Assembly (NCBI GenBank): GCA_024400505.1
Contig: JAKSMP010000017.1
Span: 1-45,913 of the forward strand
Direction: 5' to 3'
Source of the DNA: Bacteroidales bacterium
GTDB taxonomy: Bacteria; Bacteroidota; Bacteroidia; Bacteroidales; P3
Length of the DNA stretch: 45,913 nt
Each line of letters begins with the position of its first letter. Within the stretch, counting starts at the first letter, position 1. Of the stretch, positions 22,681 to 32,800 are shown in pieces. The notes under the pieces are model-generated. The model saw only the letters and a list, made by a program, of their open reading frames with translations, searched no databases and was not told where the DNA came from. Both the position numbers and the translations under genes were made by a program.

Positions 22681-23071
22681 CTCTCCAACCTCCTTTCTCC
22701 ACATAGGTGGTGGTATGGGAGTCGATGCGATAGCCGTTTTCGAGCAGCCGTTCTATGTCGGCGCGCTTGTAGAAACAGCGTCCGCCGAACACGGAGTAGG
22801 GCAGCGCGCCGCACGAGCGTAGGTTTTGGAGCGTGCGCTGGCTGATGTTCAGCTTCTGCATCACGTCTTGGCCATCCACCCATTGCTCCAGCGGAGTGGG
22901 TGCGGGGGTGGCATTGGCAGTGCAGCCTTGGCAGGTCATGCACTTGCGCAGTAGTTGAGCAAAGGGTTCGTTGCTGGTGTTGGCGTAGTGGATCATCAGA
23001 TCACCCAGCATCATAGGCTCGCCATTGTTGGTGGGAGCCTGTTTTTTTGGGGTTGTGTCTTTTTTGGACAT
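22670..23071 (-). CDS. Helix-turn-helix (HTH_17/excisionase-like) DNA-binding protein
   Basis: A 133-residue protein. Residues about 64-112 form a MerR-like winged helix-turn-helix of the excisionase type (WVDGQDVMQKLNISQRTLQN, then GGRCFYKRADIERLL). The N-terminal half is polar and contains CMTCQGC, a possible metal-binding knuckle. The gene overlaps and precedes the DUF3987 gene, as in comparable Bacteroidales modules where such proteins are thought to control or accompany the primase-like gene. Three 11-bp repeats lie 120-150 bp upstream. Confidence 0.85.
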   Translation of the reverse strand: MSKKDTTPKKQAPTNNGEPMMLGDLMIHYANTSNEPFAQLLRKCMTCQGCTANATPAPTPLEQWVDGQDVMQKLNISQRTLQNLRSCGALPYSVFGGRCFYKRADIERLLENGYRIDSHTTTYVEKGGWRDDD

Positions 23072-23189
23072 ATTTTATTACTGACCTTTAAAGGTTGACT
23101 TGTCAGGTTGGTCAATTCCGAGCAAGCCGAAACCAGTTTTTTTTCTGATTCTGGGTGCAAAAGTCAGTAGTTTGATTTGGTATGGGAGT

Positions 23190-23221
23190 GGTTTGATGGA
23201 GGTTTGATGGAGGTTTGATGG
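23190..23221. repeat. Three 11-bp tandem repeats upstream of the HTH gene
   Basis: GGTTTGATGGA occurs at 23190 and 23201, with a third partial copy at 23212. The period is about one helical turn, so a DNA-binding protein could contact one face. The rest of 23072-23341 has no ORF. A near-consensus -7 (minus strand GACTTTTG around 23155-23162) may drive the HTH gene. Confidence 0.6.
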
Positions 23222-23261
23222 TTTGGTGAGGTTTGGTTTGATACACATAATGTTATGGATA

Positions 23262-23302
23262 TAAAAAAGCCTTGAAAAATGCTTTTTGCATAATTCAAGG
23301 CT
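23262..23302 (-). terminator. Intrinsic terminator of the Argonaute operon
   Basis: Arms AGCCTTGAA (23268-23276) and TTCAAGGCT (23294-23302). On the minus strand the stem runs into TTTTTTAT. It lies 40 bp after the stop of the 374-residue gene and closes the Argonaute operon. Confidence 0.85.
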
Positions 23303-23341
23303 ATCTGACTACCCTAATTTGTGAGTATCAAATTACTTTTT

Positions 23342-24466
23342 CTAATGGGATGGAAAAAATTTTAAATATTCTTCCTTACACTTTCCAATGTATTTTTTGG
23401 CACTATTGTTGCGTTGTGGGTTGCCAAAATGATAATTCTTGATGGAACCAAATTCCTTGTCGAATATTTGGCCTAAGAAAGTAAAATATTCTTTAGTAGT
23501 ATATCCTTTTTGTATAGTGCATATATATTTTTGGAACTCCAAATATTGCAACATGGCAAAGATGTACCCAAGATTTTTCGTTTTCAATACTGGAGCCATC
23601 AATTTTTTAGCATTCTTTTTGTTTTTGAGTCTGGCAATCATGGGTATATCCATAAAGTCGTATGGCTTTATCATTTGCACAAAAGCTTCAAATTCGTATG
23701 GTGAACTGCTTGTGGTGGGGGCTTTGCGTTCGGTGGCGGTTGGCTGTGGTTGTGGTTGTGTCTGAGGCTGCGTTGGGACAAGATCCTCGAATCGCTTATA
23801 CTCATCCTCGGTTGGTAGGCGGTCGAATTGCTTGGATACCATGTACTCAAAATCTGTCTTGGTGAATCGGCTTTCGCTATCATAGAGGCAGTTGTAGTTG
23901 AGCATAAGGCTGATGTGTAAGTGCATCAACGCTTGCTGCACCAGCTGCTTCACATGGGGGTGCTCCAATAGGTCGCGCTTGGCTTGGTCGCAATGGTGCT
24001 GGATGCGGTTGAGTGTGTTGCTCAGTTCGGCGAGTGTGTGGTTGTTGTTGCGAAAGGCTTGATGCAATTCGTCGAAAGCCCAAAGGGTTCGGCCACACTC
24101 TAGCTCCACTATTTGCTGGTAGAACATCAGCTGTAGGGTGTTGGTTGGAGGTTGGTCGAAGATGTCGTTGATGAACATTCCTGGGCTCAAGATGGTGGCC
24201 TCATCGGGCTGGGTGTTGAGCAGTGCCAAGACTTGTGGTGCGGCTGCTATGCGGCTGATGAATCTGTTGTATTCATCCTCTACAGGCACCAGCTGCCCCA
24301 CAGCGTTGATGAGGGCTAGCTCTATCTTTAGTCGCATGGAGCTGGGGGTGATGCCTTCCAAGGCCTTGTGGGCGTGGAACAAATCGTCGGTGGGCAAAGC
24401 GGTGGAAATTAATTCGGGTCGCAGGTCGCCATTCAGTATGCTGTTGATAATGGGTAACTTAATCAT
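23342..24466 (-). CDS. Unrecognised 374-residue protein encoded after the Argonaute gene
   Basis: I do not recognise this protein. It looks cytoplasmic: no signal peptide and no membrane helices. Residues 1-225 are mostly helical (for example LRLKIELALINAVGQLVP-like and LNRIQHHCDQAKRDLLEHPH segments). Residues 231-255 are a Pro/Gln/Thr-rich linker. Residues 256-374 form a Lys-rich second domain (RLKNKKNAKKLMAPVLKTK, then YFTFLGQIFDKEFGSIKNYH). I see none of the usual Argonaute-partner motifs: no PD-(D/E)xK, SIR2, TIR or HNH signature. It is 56 bp downstream of the Argonaute gene on the same strand, shares the terminator at 23262, and is separated from the Argonaute gene only by a 34-bp palindrome. 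It is therefore the best candidate for an Argonaute partner or effector. Confidence 0.7.
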   Translation of the reverse strand: MIKLPIINSILNGDLRPELISTALPTDDLFHAHKALEGITPSSMRLKIELALINAVGQLVPVEDEYNRFISRIAAAPQVLALLNTQPDEATILSPGMFINDIFDQPPTNTLQLMFYQQIVELECGRTLWAFDELHQAFRNNNHTLAELSNTLNRIQHHCDQAKRDLLEHPHVKQLVQQALMHLHISLMLNYNCLYDSESRFTKTDFEYMVSKQFDRLPTEDEYKRFEDLVPTQPQTQPQPQPTATERKAPTTSSSPYEFEAFVQMIKPYDFMDIPMIARLKNKKNAKKLMAPVLKTKNLGYIFAMLQYLEFQKYICTIQKGYTTKEYFTFLGQIFDKEFGSIKNYHFGNPQRNNSAKKYIGKCKEEYLKFFPSH

Positions 24467-24480
24467 ACATCAAAGGAGAA

Positions 24481-24514
24481 TTCCACCAATTCCACCACGG
24501 TGGAATTGGTGGAA
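24481..24514. repeat. 34-bp perfect palindrome between Argonaute and partner genes
   Basis: TTCCACCAATTCCACC (24481-24496), AC, GGTGGAATTGGTGGAA (24499-24514): 16-bp perfect arms. On the minus strand it is not followed by a T run, so it does not look like a simple terminator. It could be an operator, an RNA processing hairpin, or a dispersed palindrome. Confidence 0.85.
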
Positions 24515-24522
24515 AAAGAGTA

Positions 24523-26622
24523 TTAAATCATCCACAAACCTTTATCTTTGAAATCATTCAACTCCTCGTTGGGACTGTTGGCCACAGCCTGGGCAAACAG
24601 TTCGGTGTAGGCAATGGTGATGGGCTTGTTTTGCGTGCTCACCGAGCGGTAGTAGAGGCGGCAAAACTGGTAGGCTTGGGTGATGATCTCGTGCTCCACT
24701 TTTGCTATGTCGTCGGTGTCGGGAGTGCTCTGGCCGGGGGTGATGGTTAGTTTGATGGGAAACAACTTTCTGCGTACCATGCTGTCGTCGGAGAACCGCT
24801 CGTTGCAATAGAGCAGATACTGCCTTGGACGCAAGTGGATGATGGTGCCGCTGAGGGGCATGAGATGCTGAGATTGCATGTCGAAGGCGATAAGGTCTTC
24901 GGAGGTGGCGTCCACCATGTTCACCACATACACGGGGCATTGCAGCTTCAATTCTTGCAAGGCGTGCTCCACTTGGGCCGATTCGCGGCGGTTCATGGTC
25001 TTGTAGTAGTGTATTATCAGGCGGTCGGGGACGGCTTTTCGGTGCCGCACAAATTCAATGATGTCTTTGGTTATGGAGTTTCGCAGCGCACCCAGGTCGT
25101 TGGCCTTGCAGCAGTCAAACTGGTAGTAGTTACCCAGAAAATCGAAATAGAAGGCACTGCCCAGATAGGTTTTCTTGTCCTTGCGGCTGGCTCCCACGCC
25201 CACTATCAGGTCTCTGCTGGTGGTTGTGTGGGCCAATCTCCAAGGAAGGCCACCTTGTTTGGCCACTATGGCTGCCGCCATGTTGTCCATCGTGTATTTG
25301 AAATTGGGATTGGTATTAATCGTGTCGAGGCATATCATCTGCGACTGGATGTCCTTCCGCAGCAGTTCTAGTTTGAGCTGGTTGTAAAAATTGTTATCTT
25401 TTTCAGTGGATGTGGATTTCTTGTGCTTGAGCAGCACAATGGCCATATACTTTTTGCCGTTCTCGAATCGGGTGCTGTTCAGCTCATCCACTATGTGGGG
25501 TAGGGGGTCGGTGGAGGTGGGGTAAGGGATACTCAGGCTTTGCTCCCAATGTGGCAGCTGGTGGGTATAGCTGAATATGTTTTTGATTCCTTTTTCATTG
25601 TCTCCTCGTATTAGTATATCTTGGAGAGCATTCTTCTTTTCATCTTCCCCTTGAGGATAGATGATGAAATAAGTATAGTCAGAAGGTGGTTTCTTATAAC
25701 AACCACCTTTTACAAACTCGTTGCGTAGGTAGAGGGTGGGGGTGCTGCTGCCCGTCGTCAGTAGCTTGGGCTCTTTGTCAATGGACATGATTTTTTGTGG
25801 ATTCACCTGTATTCGGTCGTCGGAGGAGAGGGGTGCTATGCCCAGCGCCTGGGCAAAGGTGGCTGGCTGCAGCTCTTGGTTAATAAAGGTGAGCAACGCT
25901 TGGTTTTTGGTAGCATATTTGTCGCGGTCGTAATTTCGGATGGTTTTGCAACCTATTATCTCCTCTATTTCTTTATTCACTAGGGGGTAGAGTCCTTTGT
26001 CCTGTTGCATCCAGTGACGGTCGTGCAAATGTTTGCTTTTCACCACCTCGGTGCCCACAATCACGCTGAATGATTTGTTGCCCAAATTCAACTGTGTGGC
26101 AGAGGTGGTGCTCGCCAAGGATTGGCCTAGGGGCATAATGTTCAGCTGCCACCCATCACATTGGTCGCGGTAACGTGGTGAGAGGGCGTATTTTTTGTAT
26201 ATTCTATATTCATGGTTGTTTGGTGTGGGTAGGGGGCAGAATACTTCCACCTCGCCTATGAATCCTTGTCGGCAAGGGTATCCCTTCTGGCGGAAGTACT
26301 GCACAAGCTGTCGCTGCAGCCAGGCTTTGGCAAGGCGGATGTCCATGTTAAGGTCAAAGGTGATGGTGGTTTGGGGTAGCTGGGGCAGCATGTCGGCCAC
26401 CTCTTCTTCCCAGTGGACAAAGTAGAAATCTGTCAATCCATCCAGCCTCTCTTGGTTGGCTTCCCACAGCTGGCCATCTCGCTCTTGGCCGAAGTGCACG
26501 GCATTTCGCTTCAGCCTCTTGAAGTCAGACTCGCTGAGCCCCTCAGTGCTAGTTATCACTTTTACTTGGTGTCTGGTTTCTTTGACCGTTATGCTTACGG
26601 CATTAAATAATAATCTTGTCAT
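24523..26622 (-). CDS. Long prokaryotic Argonaute, predicted catalytically inactive
   Basis: A 699-residue protein with the MID and PIWI domains of prokaryotic Argonautes, which use small guides to find nucleic-acid targets. MID (about 390-465): Tyr413, Lys417, Gln426/428 and Lys455 lie where guide 5'-phosphate-binding residues are expected, followed by the typical KQGGLPWRL (455-463). PIWI (about 470-699): VGVGAS (474-479) has Gly477 where catalytic enzymes have Asp; IIHYYK (536-541) replaces HRDG-like sequence with Asp; and ITIAY (668-672) has Ala instead of the last His/Asp. Target cleavage is therefore unlikely. The N-terminal 390 residues are too long for a short Argonaute and should hold N and PAZ-like parts, though I cannot delimit them. 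It starts a two-gene operon with its own promoter (26660-26690). Confidence 0.85.
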   Translation of the reverse strand: MTRLLFNAVSITVKETRHQVKVITSTEGLSESDFKRLKRNAVHFGQERDGQLWEANQERLDGLTDFYFVHWEEEVADMLPQLPQTTITFDLNMDIRLAKAWLQRQLVQYFRQKGYPCRQGFIGEVEVFCPLPTPNNHEYRIYKKYALSPRYRDQCDGWQLNIMPLGQSLASTTSATQLNLGNKSFSVIVGTEVVKSKHLHDRHWMQQDKGLYPLVNKEIEEIIGCKTIRNYDRDKYATKNQALLTFINQELQPATFAQALGIAPLSSDDRIQVNPQKIMSIDKEPKLLTTGSSTPTLYLRNEFVKGGCYKKPPSDYTYFIIYPQGEDEKKNALQDILIRGDNEKGIKNIFSYTHQLPHWEQSLSIPYPTSTDPLPHIVDELNSTRFENGKKYMAIVLLKHKKSTSTEKDNNFYNQLKLELLRKDIQSQMICLDTINTNPNFKYTMDNMAAAIVAKQGGLPWRLAHTTTSRDLIVGVGASRKDKKTYLGSAFYFDFLGNYYQFDCCKANDLGALRNSITKDIIEFVRHRKAVPDRLIIHYYKTMNRRESAQVEHALQELKLQCPVYVVNMVDATSEDLIAFDMQSQHLMPLSGTIIHLRPRQYLLYCNERFSDDSMVRRKLFPIKLTITPGQSTPDTDDIAKVEHEIITQAYQFCRLYYRSVSTQNKPITIAYTELFAQAVANSPNEELNDFKDKGLWMI

Positions 26623-26659
26623 ATATTATTTATTGTTATTTCATTGATGATTTGAATTG

Positions 26660-26690
26660 CAAAATTACACAATTTTTTTGACATAGACAA
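26660..26690 (-). promoter_or_regulatory. Promoter of the Argonaute operon
   Basis: The minus strand has TTG (26688-26690), 20 bp, then TAATTTTG (26660-26667). It fits the Bacteroidetes consensus and lies about 38 bp upstream of the start codon. Confidence 0.65.
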
Positions 26691-26788
26691 GCAATGCATG
26701 AGTTGTGTTGAAAAATAATAAAGCTATATATTGAGAGTGGAGATTGGTGAACCCATGATGGCCGCTCGGCGAGGGTGCGGATCAGCTG

Positions 26789-26825
26789 AAAAAATCCCCT
26801 CTCGGCATGGAACCGGGAGGGGATT
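26789..26825 (-). terminator. Intrinsic terminator of the giant surface-protein gene
   Basis: Inverted repeat AATCCCCTC...GAGGGGATT with CGG/CCG inside and a short loop. On the minus strand it is followed by TTTTTT. It lies 40 bp after the stop codon. Confidence 0.85.
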
Positions 26826-26865
26826 GAAGGGCCGACGGGAAAGCCCGCCGATGATATATCAGCTG

Positions 26866-29800
26866 CTAGTGCAGCAGGGTGACGGAGCCTTTGGTGGTTT
26901 GCCAGCCGTTGGGGATGAGCTGGTGGGTGTAGCGGCATTGATAGACGTAGTTGGCTTGGGGGCAGACGCGGCCTTGGCTGGTGCCGTCCCAGCCTTCGTG
27001 CTGGTCGGTGCTGTGATATACTAGCACGCCGAAGCGGTCGTAGATCCATATCTCGTATTCCAGAATGCCGTTGCCAATGCCCATGAAGCGGTTGTTGGTT
27101 TCGAGCAGGGGGGTGAACACGTTGGGGAAGAAGATGTCGCTGCGGAGGATGGGTATGTTGAGGGTGACTACGTCGTGGCAGGTGGAGCTGGTGACGTCGA
27201 TTGAGATGTCGAGGCTGTCAACATGGTTGGGCACATCGAAGGTGAGTTCGCGCTCGGTGGAGTTGAAGGCCAGGGCACCGTCGTACCACACATACCACAG
27301 GTGCTGGTTGTAGTGGCCGGTGGAGCGGTTGAAGGCTTGGATGCTGCGATGCTCGAGGGTGATGGCTTCGGGGCGCACTTCGATGATGGCTCGCACGGGT
27401 TCGATGGGGGTGACTTCTACCTGGGCTTGGTTGGGGCAGGTCTCGGTGGGTCGGTGGTCAACCTCGGCGGTGTAGGTGGTGGGAGCGTTGGGGCTGACGG
27501 CTATGACGGCGGCATGGGATTGGCTGTCGAGTGCGGGGTCGGCGGGGGTGGCGTGCCAGGTGATGTAGGGGGCATCGGTGTTAGCGGTGATGAGGTATTG
27601 GGGGTTGTCGCCGCAGTTGTAGGCGGTGTCGATGGTGATGGCGTAGGGGGTGATCATGACGAGCTGGAGGGTGAAGGCGGTGTCGATGAGGGGCTCTTGG
27701 GTGGCTAGGATGGTGTCGTGGTAGGTGCCGGGGGTGCGGAGGGTGTCGCCATGGAAGATGTAGATGCTGCCCATGCAGATGGAGTCAACGATGAGCACTT
27801 GGTGGTAGGCTCGGTTGGAGAGGTGGAGGGTGACGGTGGAGTCGCAGCCGAGGGTGGTGGCGAGGTGGTGGGTGTAGGTGCCGGCGGTGGTGTAGGGTGT
27901 GCCGGAGAAGAGGATGGTGTCGCCACGGCGGATGGTGTCGTAGAAGTGGTGGTCGAAGGTGGGGTTGACCATGAGGTGGAGGGTGATGAGTGAGTCGCAT
28001 CCTTGGGCGGTGGTGAGGTGGTGGTCGTAGTCGTCGGCCAGGGTGTACCAGCTGCCTTGGAAGAGGGCTGAGTCGCCGGCGCAGATGGTGTCGGCGGTGT
28101 GGAGGTGGTATTGCTGCGACACGTGGTGGACGATGGTCACCAGGCTGTCGGCCCCGTGGCTTGTGGTGAGGTGGCGGTAGGTGGTGTCGAGTCGGGGGAG
28201 GTCTTCGCAGTAGAAGGTGTCAACGGTGGTGGACACGTTGGGCCAGATGTGGAGGTTGTAGGTGATGACGGAGTCGCACGAGCGGAAGAGGGGGAAGGTG
28301 AGGAGGGCGGTGGTGTCGGAGGTGAAGTGTTGGCCGCGATAGATGTGGTCGGGGGCGAGCTGGTTTTGGACGATGGTGTCGTAAACCTGTGCGGTGCCGG
28401 GATAATAGACGGTGAGTTGGAGTGTGCGCACGGAGTCGCATCCGTGGGTGGAGGTGAGCTCATGGGTGTAGGTGCCGGGGGTGTCGTAGGTGGTGTCGCA
28501 GAAGGGGTAGGGGGTGTCGGCACAGGTGGTGTCGGTGTAGTCGAGCTGATAGGTGGGGTTGACGGGGAGGTGGAGCGACACGGCACTATCGCAGCCGAGG
28601 GCTGTGGTGGTGGTGTAGAGGTATTCGCCGGTGGCGGAATAGGGGGTGCCGCCAACGGTGTAGGACTGGCCTTGGCACAGCTGGGCGAAGATGTGGTTGT
28701 GGTAGGCGGGATGGCCGTGGCTGATGATGGTCACCAGGCTGTCGGCCCCGTGTGTGGTGAGGAGGGATCGGCTGAGGGTGTCGATGGTGGTGGTGTCGGA
28801 GAGGTTGCAGAAGTTGCTGTCGAGGGTGGTGGATACGTTGGGCCAGATGTGGAGGTGGAGGGAGTGGGTGGAGTCGCAGCCGAGGGTGGTGGAGCGGTGG
28901 AAGGTGTAGGTGCCCGAGGTGGTGCCGGGGAGGAAGGTGGTGTCGTGATAGGTATAGCTGGGTGCGAGCTGGTTTTGGACGATGGTGTCGGAGTGGCTGG
29001 TGGAGGCTATGGGGTGGACGGTGAGGTGGAGGGTGACGGCACTATCGCAGCCATGGATTGTGGGCAGATGGCGGGTGCAGAGGTCGGTGGTGGTGAGGGT
29101 GGTGTCGTGGAAGAGGTAGGGTTGGTTGGCGCAGGTGGTGTCGTGGTGGTCGTGGGTGTAGGTGGGGTGGAGCGAGACGGTCATGTTGATGAGGCTGTCG
29201 GCGCCCAGGGCGTTGGGGATGGTGGCGGAGAGGATGCCGGCGGCGGTGAAGGTGGCTCCGTTCCAGCTGAAGGGCAGCTGATGGGGACAGATGGTGCTGT
29301 CGAGGGTGGAGGAGGTGTTGCGGATGACGCGGAGGGTGTAGGTGATGAGGCTGTCGCAGCCGCCTTGGAGGTCGGGCCAGGTGATGGGGAGGTTGGTGAC
29401 GGTGTCGGCAAAGGTTTGGCCGAAGGCGGTGACGGGGAGGTCGTTTTCAGCCACGATCTGCAGTACGGTGCGTGTGGGAGTGGGGAGGAAGGTGATGGAG
29501 AAGGAGGTGTCGAAGGTGGTGCCGATGGAGTCGAATACGGTGACGGAATAGAGGACGGTGGTGTCGGTCTCGAAGCGTGAGGGGGCGGTGATGGAGAATG
29601 TGGTGTCGGAGGTTTGCTGGGCAAAGGAGCCTACGATGTGGGCGGAGTCGATGGCGGGGTTGTATTCGCCCACGGAGAGGAGGTCGGGGTTGAGGGCCAG
29701 CTCCCAGCCGAAGATGTAGCCGTTGTCCACTCCCCAGCCGTCAATCACTTCGATGTACCATGCTCCGTTCATGGGGCAGCCCACGAGGGAGGCGAAGGAT

Positions 29801-32800
29801 TGGTCGGGGTGGTAGAATTGTGTGCCGGCTGCCACATGGGATGAATCGGCGATGTTGCCGTGGCGGTTGACATCGCGATAGACGAGGCCGTCGCCCATGG
29901 CATAGGTGTAGTTCTGGTCGGTGTTGTTGCTCCAGCAGTAGCGCCAGCCGGTGCCGGCGGGGTTGAGGGTGGAGTCGCATTTGTTGGCTGTGTTGTCGTA
30001 GGCGCCTATGTTGCCGAAGTGGGTGCTGTTGGTGTTGGATCCAGGCGACCAGCCGCGGTGTTCGGCGCCGATGGAGCTGGTGCAATTGGAGGAGCCAGAG
30101 CCGTAGAAGCGGAGGATGTCGGCACTCTGTCCGTTGGGGCAGGTGATGTTGATGTAGAGGTCGCCGATGAAGGAGTGCTCGATGTTGAGCATGACGTAGT
30201 GGATGTCGTTGACGGAGGTGATGACTTGGTTGGCATCGAAGCCGTCGAACACCACTTGCGAACGATAGGAGCAGCCGTGGTCGGAGGAGGGGTCGCAGTC
30301 TTGGCCATCGGGCAGGAAGATGCGTTCGCCCACCGAGAGGGTGGATCGGCTACTGCCCACCACGATGTTGTTGTCCTCGGCAGAACCCACGTTGACGTGG
30401 ACGCTCTGGCCGGGGCAGATGGAGTCGGGGATGTTGAGGTGGAGCGCGGGGTGGAGGCGGTTGATGTTGACGAAGGTGGTGTCGGGGCAGATGGAGTCGG
30501 GGTTGGCCACCAAGGTGTAGCGACCCGACTCGAAGACGCGGATGGACTGGGTGGTGTCGCCTGTGCTCCAGAGATAGCTGCCAGCAGGGGCGGCGGTGAG
30601 GGTGACGGTGTCCTGAGTGCCCACTAGGTGGGTGCGGCCCGAGATGTGGGCGGAGTCGTGGTGGTGGATGGTGAGGTTGAGCACGGTGGAGGAGTCGCAG
30701 CCATAGAGGAGGGTGGGATGATTGGCGGTGTAGGTGCCGGAGGCGGTGATGAGGGTGCCGTCGAAATAGTAGGGCACGTTGTCGCACACCTCTTGGTTGA
30801 GGGTGTTGTGGTAGGAGGGCACCACCTCTACGTTGCGGCACACCAGGCTGTCGAGGCCGTAGATGTCGGTGAGGGTGTCAATTTGGGTGCCAGCGGTGGC
30901 AAAGGTGAGGTTGCCCCAGGTGTAGGGCATGAGGTCGGAGCAGATGTTGCGCGACACGTAGGTGATGGCTGTGACGTAGAACGAATCGACCGACTGGCAG
31001 CCGATCTGGGTGCTGAGCGAGATGTCGTCGAGGCCGAAATCGTTGGCTCCGTCGGTGGTGTTGATGTCGTAGATGGCAATGGTGGCCGAGGTGGATGAGC
31101 CGCTATTCCAGGTGTGGGTGATTTGCTGCCAATCGGAGGAGTTGGACAGGCGTGTGTCGGACCCAAGGGATGAGCCGTTGATTTTGACCCGCAGCAGGGG
31201 GAGGTTCTCGTCGGAAACGCTGTAGAAGATCAGTTTGTGGGCCCAGAAGGTGAACTGGTATTCGGTGTTGGGCTCCACGCTGACGGTTTGCTGCCAAACG
31301 GCATGAGATGAATTGTTGGAGCCGTTGGCTATGAGCATCTTGCCATTGCCAAGGGTGTGGTCGTAGGCAGAGAAGTCGCTGATGAAGGAAGCGGGCTGGG
31401 GTGTGACGGCGTAGTAGTCTTGCGGCAGGTTGCCGTTGCCGTTGGCCATATAGGTGTATTGCGAGGTGAAACCTGTGTTGCCCTGCTCGAAATCGCCGTT
31501 GACCACGCGGTTATTGTCCATGAGGGTGGAGTGGATGTAGTAGTAGCCGGAGCGGGTGACATAGGTGCGCAGCAGTGGACCATTGCCCAGGTACGAGCCA
31601 GCGGCGTTGTACCATTCGTAGTTGGTGGCTCCAGCGGCCCACAAGTTGGTGGTTCTATAGCATTGGACGATGGTGTCGGGGGTGTGGGTGATGGTGGGCG
31701 AATGTTCCACAACGAGGTTGAGGTGGACTACGCTGTCGCAGCCCCATTGGTTGGTGAGCTGCTGGGTGAGGGTGGTGTTCTGGGTATAGGTTTGACCCAT
31801 GACCACGATGCTGTCGCAGGCCGTGGCGGTGGTGGTGATTTCGTGGTTGGAAGCGAGGGTGAGGTTGAGGGTGATGAGGCTGTCGGCGCCCAAGGCGTTG
31901 GGGATGGTGGCGGTGTAGGTGCCAGCAGCGGTGATGGTGGTGCCATGCCAGAGGAATGGCAGGGTGTTGGCGCAAGCCACGGAGTCGTAGGCATAGGCGG
32001 TGTTGCGGATGACGCGGAGGGTGAGGTATATCAAGCTGTCGCAGCCACTGGGCTGGGGCACAGCGAGGAGGCTGTCGGTCACCTCATCGGCAAAGGTGGT
32101 GCCATAGACGGTGTAGGGCAGCTGGTTCTCGGCGATGATGATGGTGCGGGAGTTGGTGGGCGAGGGGTGGAATGTGATGGTGAAGGTGGTGTCGAAACTG
32201 TGGCCGAGGGTGTCGTTGATGGTGACGGTGTAGTGGACAATGGTGTCGTGGGTGAGGTTGGTGGGGGCGGTGATGGTGAAAGTGGAGTCGGAGGTGCGCA
32301 CATGGTACATGCCTTGGAGGTCGGCAGTGGCGAGGGAGGGCTGGTAGCTATTGCGCGAGAGGCGGTCGGGGTTGAGGGCCAGTTCCCAGCCGAAGATGTA
32401 GCCGTTGTCCACTCCCCAGCCGTCAATCACTTCGATGTACCAAGATCCGTTCATGGGGCAGCCCCTGAGGGAGGCGAAGGATTGGTCGGGGTGGTAGAAA
32501 TTGGTGCCAGCAGCCACGTTGGAGGAGTCCATGGAATAGTTGTTGACGGCTAAATTGTCGAAACGATAGATGAGGCCGTCGCCAGGGGCAAAGCTGTAGT
32601 TGGACTGGTTGTTGTTGCTCCAGCAATAGCGCCAGCCGGTGCCGGCTGCGTTGAGGGGCGCGGTGGAGTCGCAGGGGAATTGGGTGTCTTCTTGGTCGAT
32701 GGGGAGGCCGAGGGAGGCTCCTTGGAGGTTGTTGCCAGGTGCCCAGCCGCGATGATCATTGCCGATGGAGCTGGTGCAATAAGACATGCCATTGCCATCA

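Noticed and set aside
28099-29580. 493-codon plus-strand ORF (Gly/Val-rich) inside the giant gene
   Set aside because: It is a shadow of the repeat codons of the minus-strand T9SS protein. Several similar Gly/Val-rich ORFs arise across 27-34 kb for the same reason.
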